Notes under the pieces: model-generated
Told to the model about the DNA's origin: nothing
Seen by the model: the letters and a program-made list of their open reading frames with translations, nothing else
Databases searched by the model: none
Part shown: piece after piece, positions 50,701-51,278 of the stretch
Position numbering within the stretch: the stretch's first letter is position 1
How the letters are laid out: each line of letters begins with the position of its first letter
Translations under genes and position numbers: made by a program
Source: Pseudoneurospora amorphoporcata
Lineage: Eukaryota; Ascomycota; Sordariomycetes; Sordariales; Sordariaceae
Reading direction: 5' to 3'
Assembly: GCA_033297205.1 (NCBI GenBank)
Contig: MU859288.1
Coordinates: 1 to 51,278 of the forward strand
Length of the DNA: 51,278 bases

Positions 50701-51278
50701 AAATCGATTAAGGGCGTGTTCAGTAAACCAGTAAATGGCTAGTAAATAGAAATCCGTAAATCTGGGCGGACGTGGTCCGTGTGCGGTACCTAGGTTAAAT
50801 TCCGTCGAAAGTACTCCCTCTAGTATATCTTCTAACAATTTTTTACGATTTCTAGGCTCGTATTGGCTCAGTAAATAGCTTGGCAGAAAGGTCACTTCAC
50901 TATTCTTAATGCACACCTTGTAATTAATCTAAAAAAGTCTAGTAGGCTAAATTTACTAATAACTATTTCTAGACCTCTTGAGGTCTAGAAACGCATTTGG
51001 ATGTATCTGATATACTAGTAAATAGCTTTAATAAACGGCTCGGCAGTTAGAAAGTACTAAGGTCGAAAAAAGTAGTCAAAGCGCATTTACTAGATGCGTT
51101 TCCGGACCTTTCGAGGTCTAGAAATGGTTGTTAGTAACTTTGCCTGCTAATGTAAGAGTTCTACGAGGTTGACACGCAGGTAAGCCTTGTTGGGAACTTG
51201 TAATATTCGACAAGGAGCAAGAAGACTGAGCCAGTCTGGAAGCCAGACTGGGCATGACTAAATACACGAAAGGTGTGC
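50701..51278. other. AT-rich, gene-free right edge with repeated AGTAAATAG-type motifs
   Basis: AT content rises clearly here. The motif AGTAAAT(A/G)G recurs at about 50729, 50740, 50870 and 51018. GTAAATAGCT followed by GGC(T)CGGCAG or GGCAGAAAG appears twice (50871-50890 and 51019-51053). A 77-codon minus frame (50683-50916) has no clear match. This resembles decayed repetitive DNA. The foldback element at 50943-51146 lies inside it. Confidence 0.5.
50943..51146. mobile_element. Foldback / MITE-like element with ~53-bp terminal inverted repeats
   Basis: The left arm (50943-50996) and the reverse complement of the right arm (51094-51146) align at about 44 of 53 positions with one 1-nt gap; six of nine mismatches are transitions. 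Each arm is itself near-palindromic: the left holds TTTCTAGACCTC (50966-50977) and its exact reverse complement GAGGTCTAGAAA (50980-50991), and the right holds TTTCCGGACCTT and GAGGTCTAGAAA (51099-51124). The 97-nt centre encodes nothing. Size and structure suit a non-autonomous inverted-repeat element. I could not define target-site duplications. Confidence 0.65.

Overview
The window is a stretch of a filamentous ascomycete (Pezizomycotina) nuclear genome, most likely a sordariomycete of the Neurospora/Sordaria kind. The genes are split by short introns with GTATGT/GTAAGT-type donors and CTAAC-like branch sites. They are monocistronic, lie on both strands, and are separated by 0.3-4 kb of non-coding DNA. 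Several proteins have long Q/P/S-rich low-complexity stretches. Family and order are inferred from protein resemblance; no search was run. A 10-base N gap and long homopolymers mark it as draft sequence.

Left part (1-5570): the 3' portion of a zinc-type polyol/sugar dehydrogenase (+), a convergent aldo/keto reductase (-), and the Golgi Qa-SNARE Sed5 (-). Middle (5571-23065): two large disorder-rich proteins of unknown function (1085 and 1995 aa, both +) and the Rab GEF Sec2 (-). A gene-free stretch of about 4 kb follows and contains the gap. Next come a PMT2-family protein O-mannosyltransferase with a very unusual C-terminal tail (-), splicing factor SF3A1/Prp21 (+), sorting nexin SNX3/Grd19 (+), a Rim2-type mitochondrial pyrimidine nucleotide carrier (-), a long RRM protein (-), Arp2/3 subunit ARPC4 (-), the proteasome-associated deubiquitinase Ubp6/USP14 (+), and a small single-pass membrane protein (-). 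The last ~600 bases are AT-rich, gene-free and hold a foldback (MITE-like) element.

Nothing here is an operon. Most genes are conserved housekeeping genes: secretory traffic (Sed5, Sec2, SNX3), ER glycosylation (PMT2), splicing, actin nucleation and proteasome editing. The two redox enzymes at the left edge could act on the same class of sugars and polyols. No tRNA, rRNA, CRISPR array or biosynthetic cluster was recognised.

The most unusual observation is the PMT2 tail. After the normal end of the enzyme core it carries a separately encoded exon whose last ~96 residues form a near-perfect array of 11-residue (hendecad) charged helical repeats ending exactly in KDEL. The intron before this exon would give an immediate stop if retained, so tailed and tail-less forms are both possible. 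Other points worth checking are a mitochondrial-presequence-like extension of the aldo/keto reductase, an array of similar basic/hydrophobic micro-motifs in the 1995-aa protein, the foldback element at the right end, and a corrupted duplicate beside the assembly gap.
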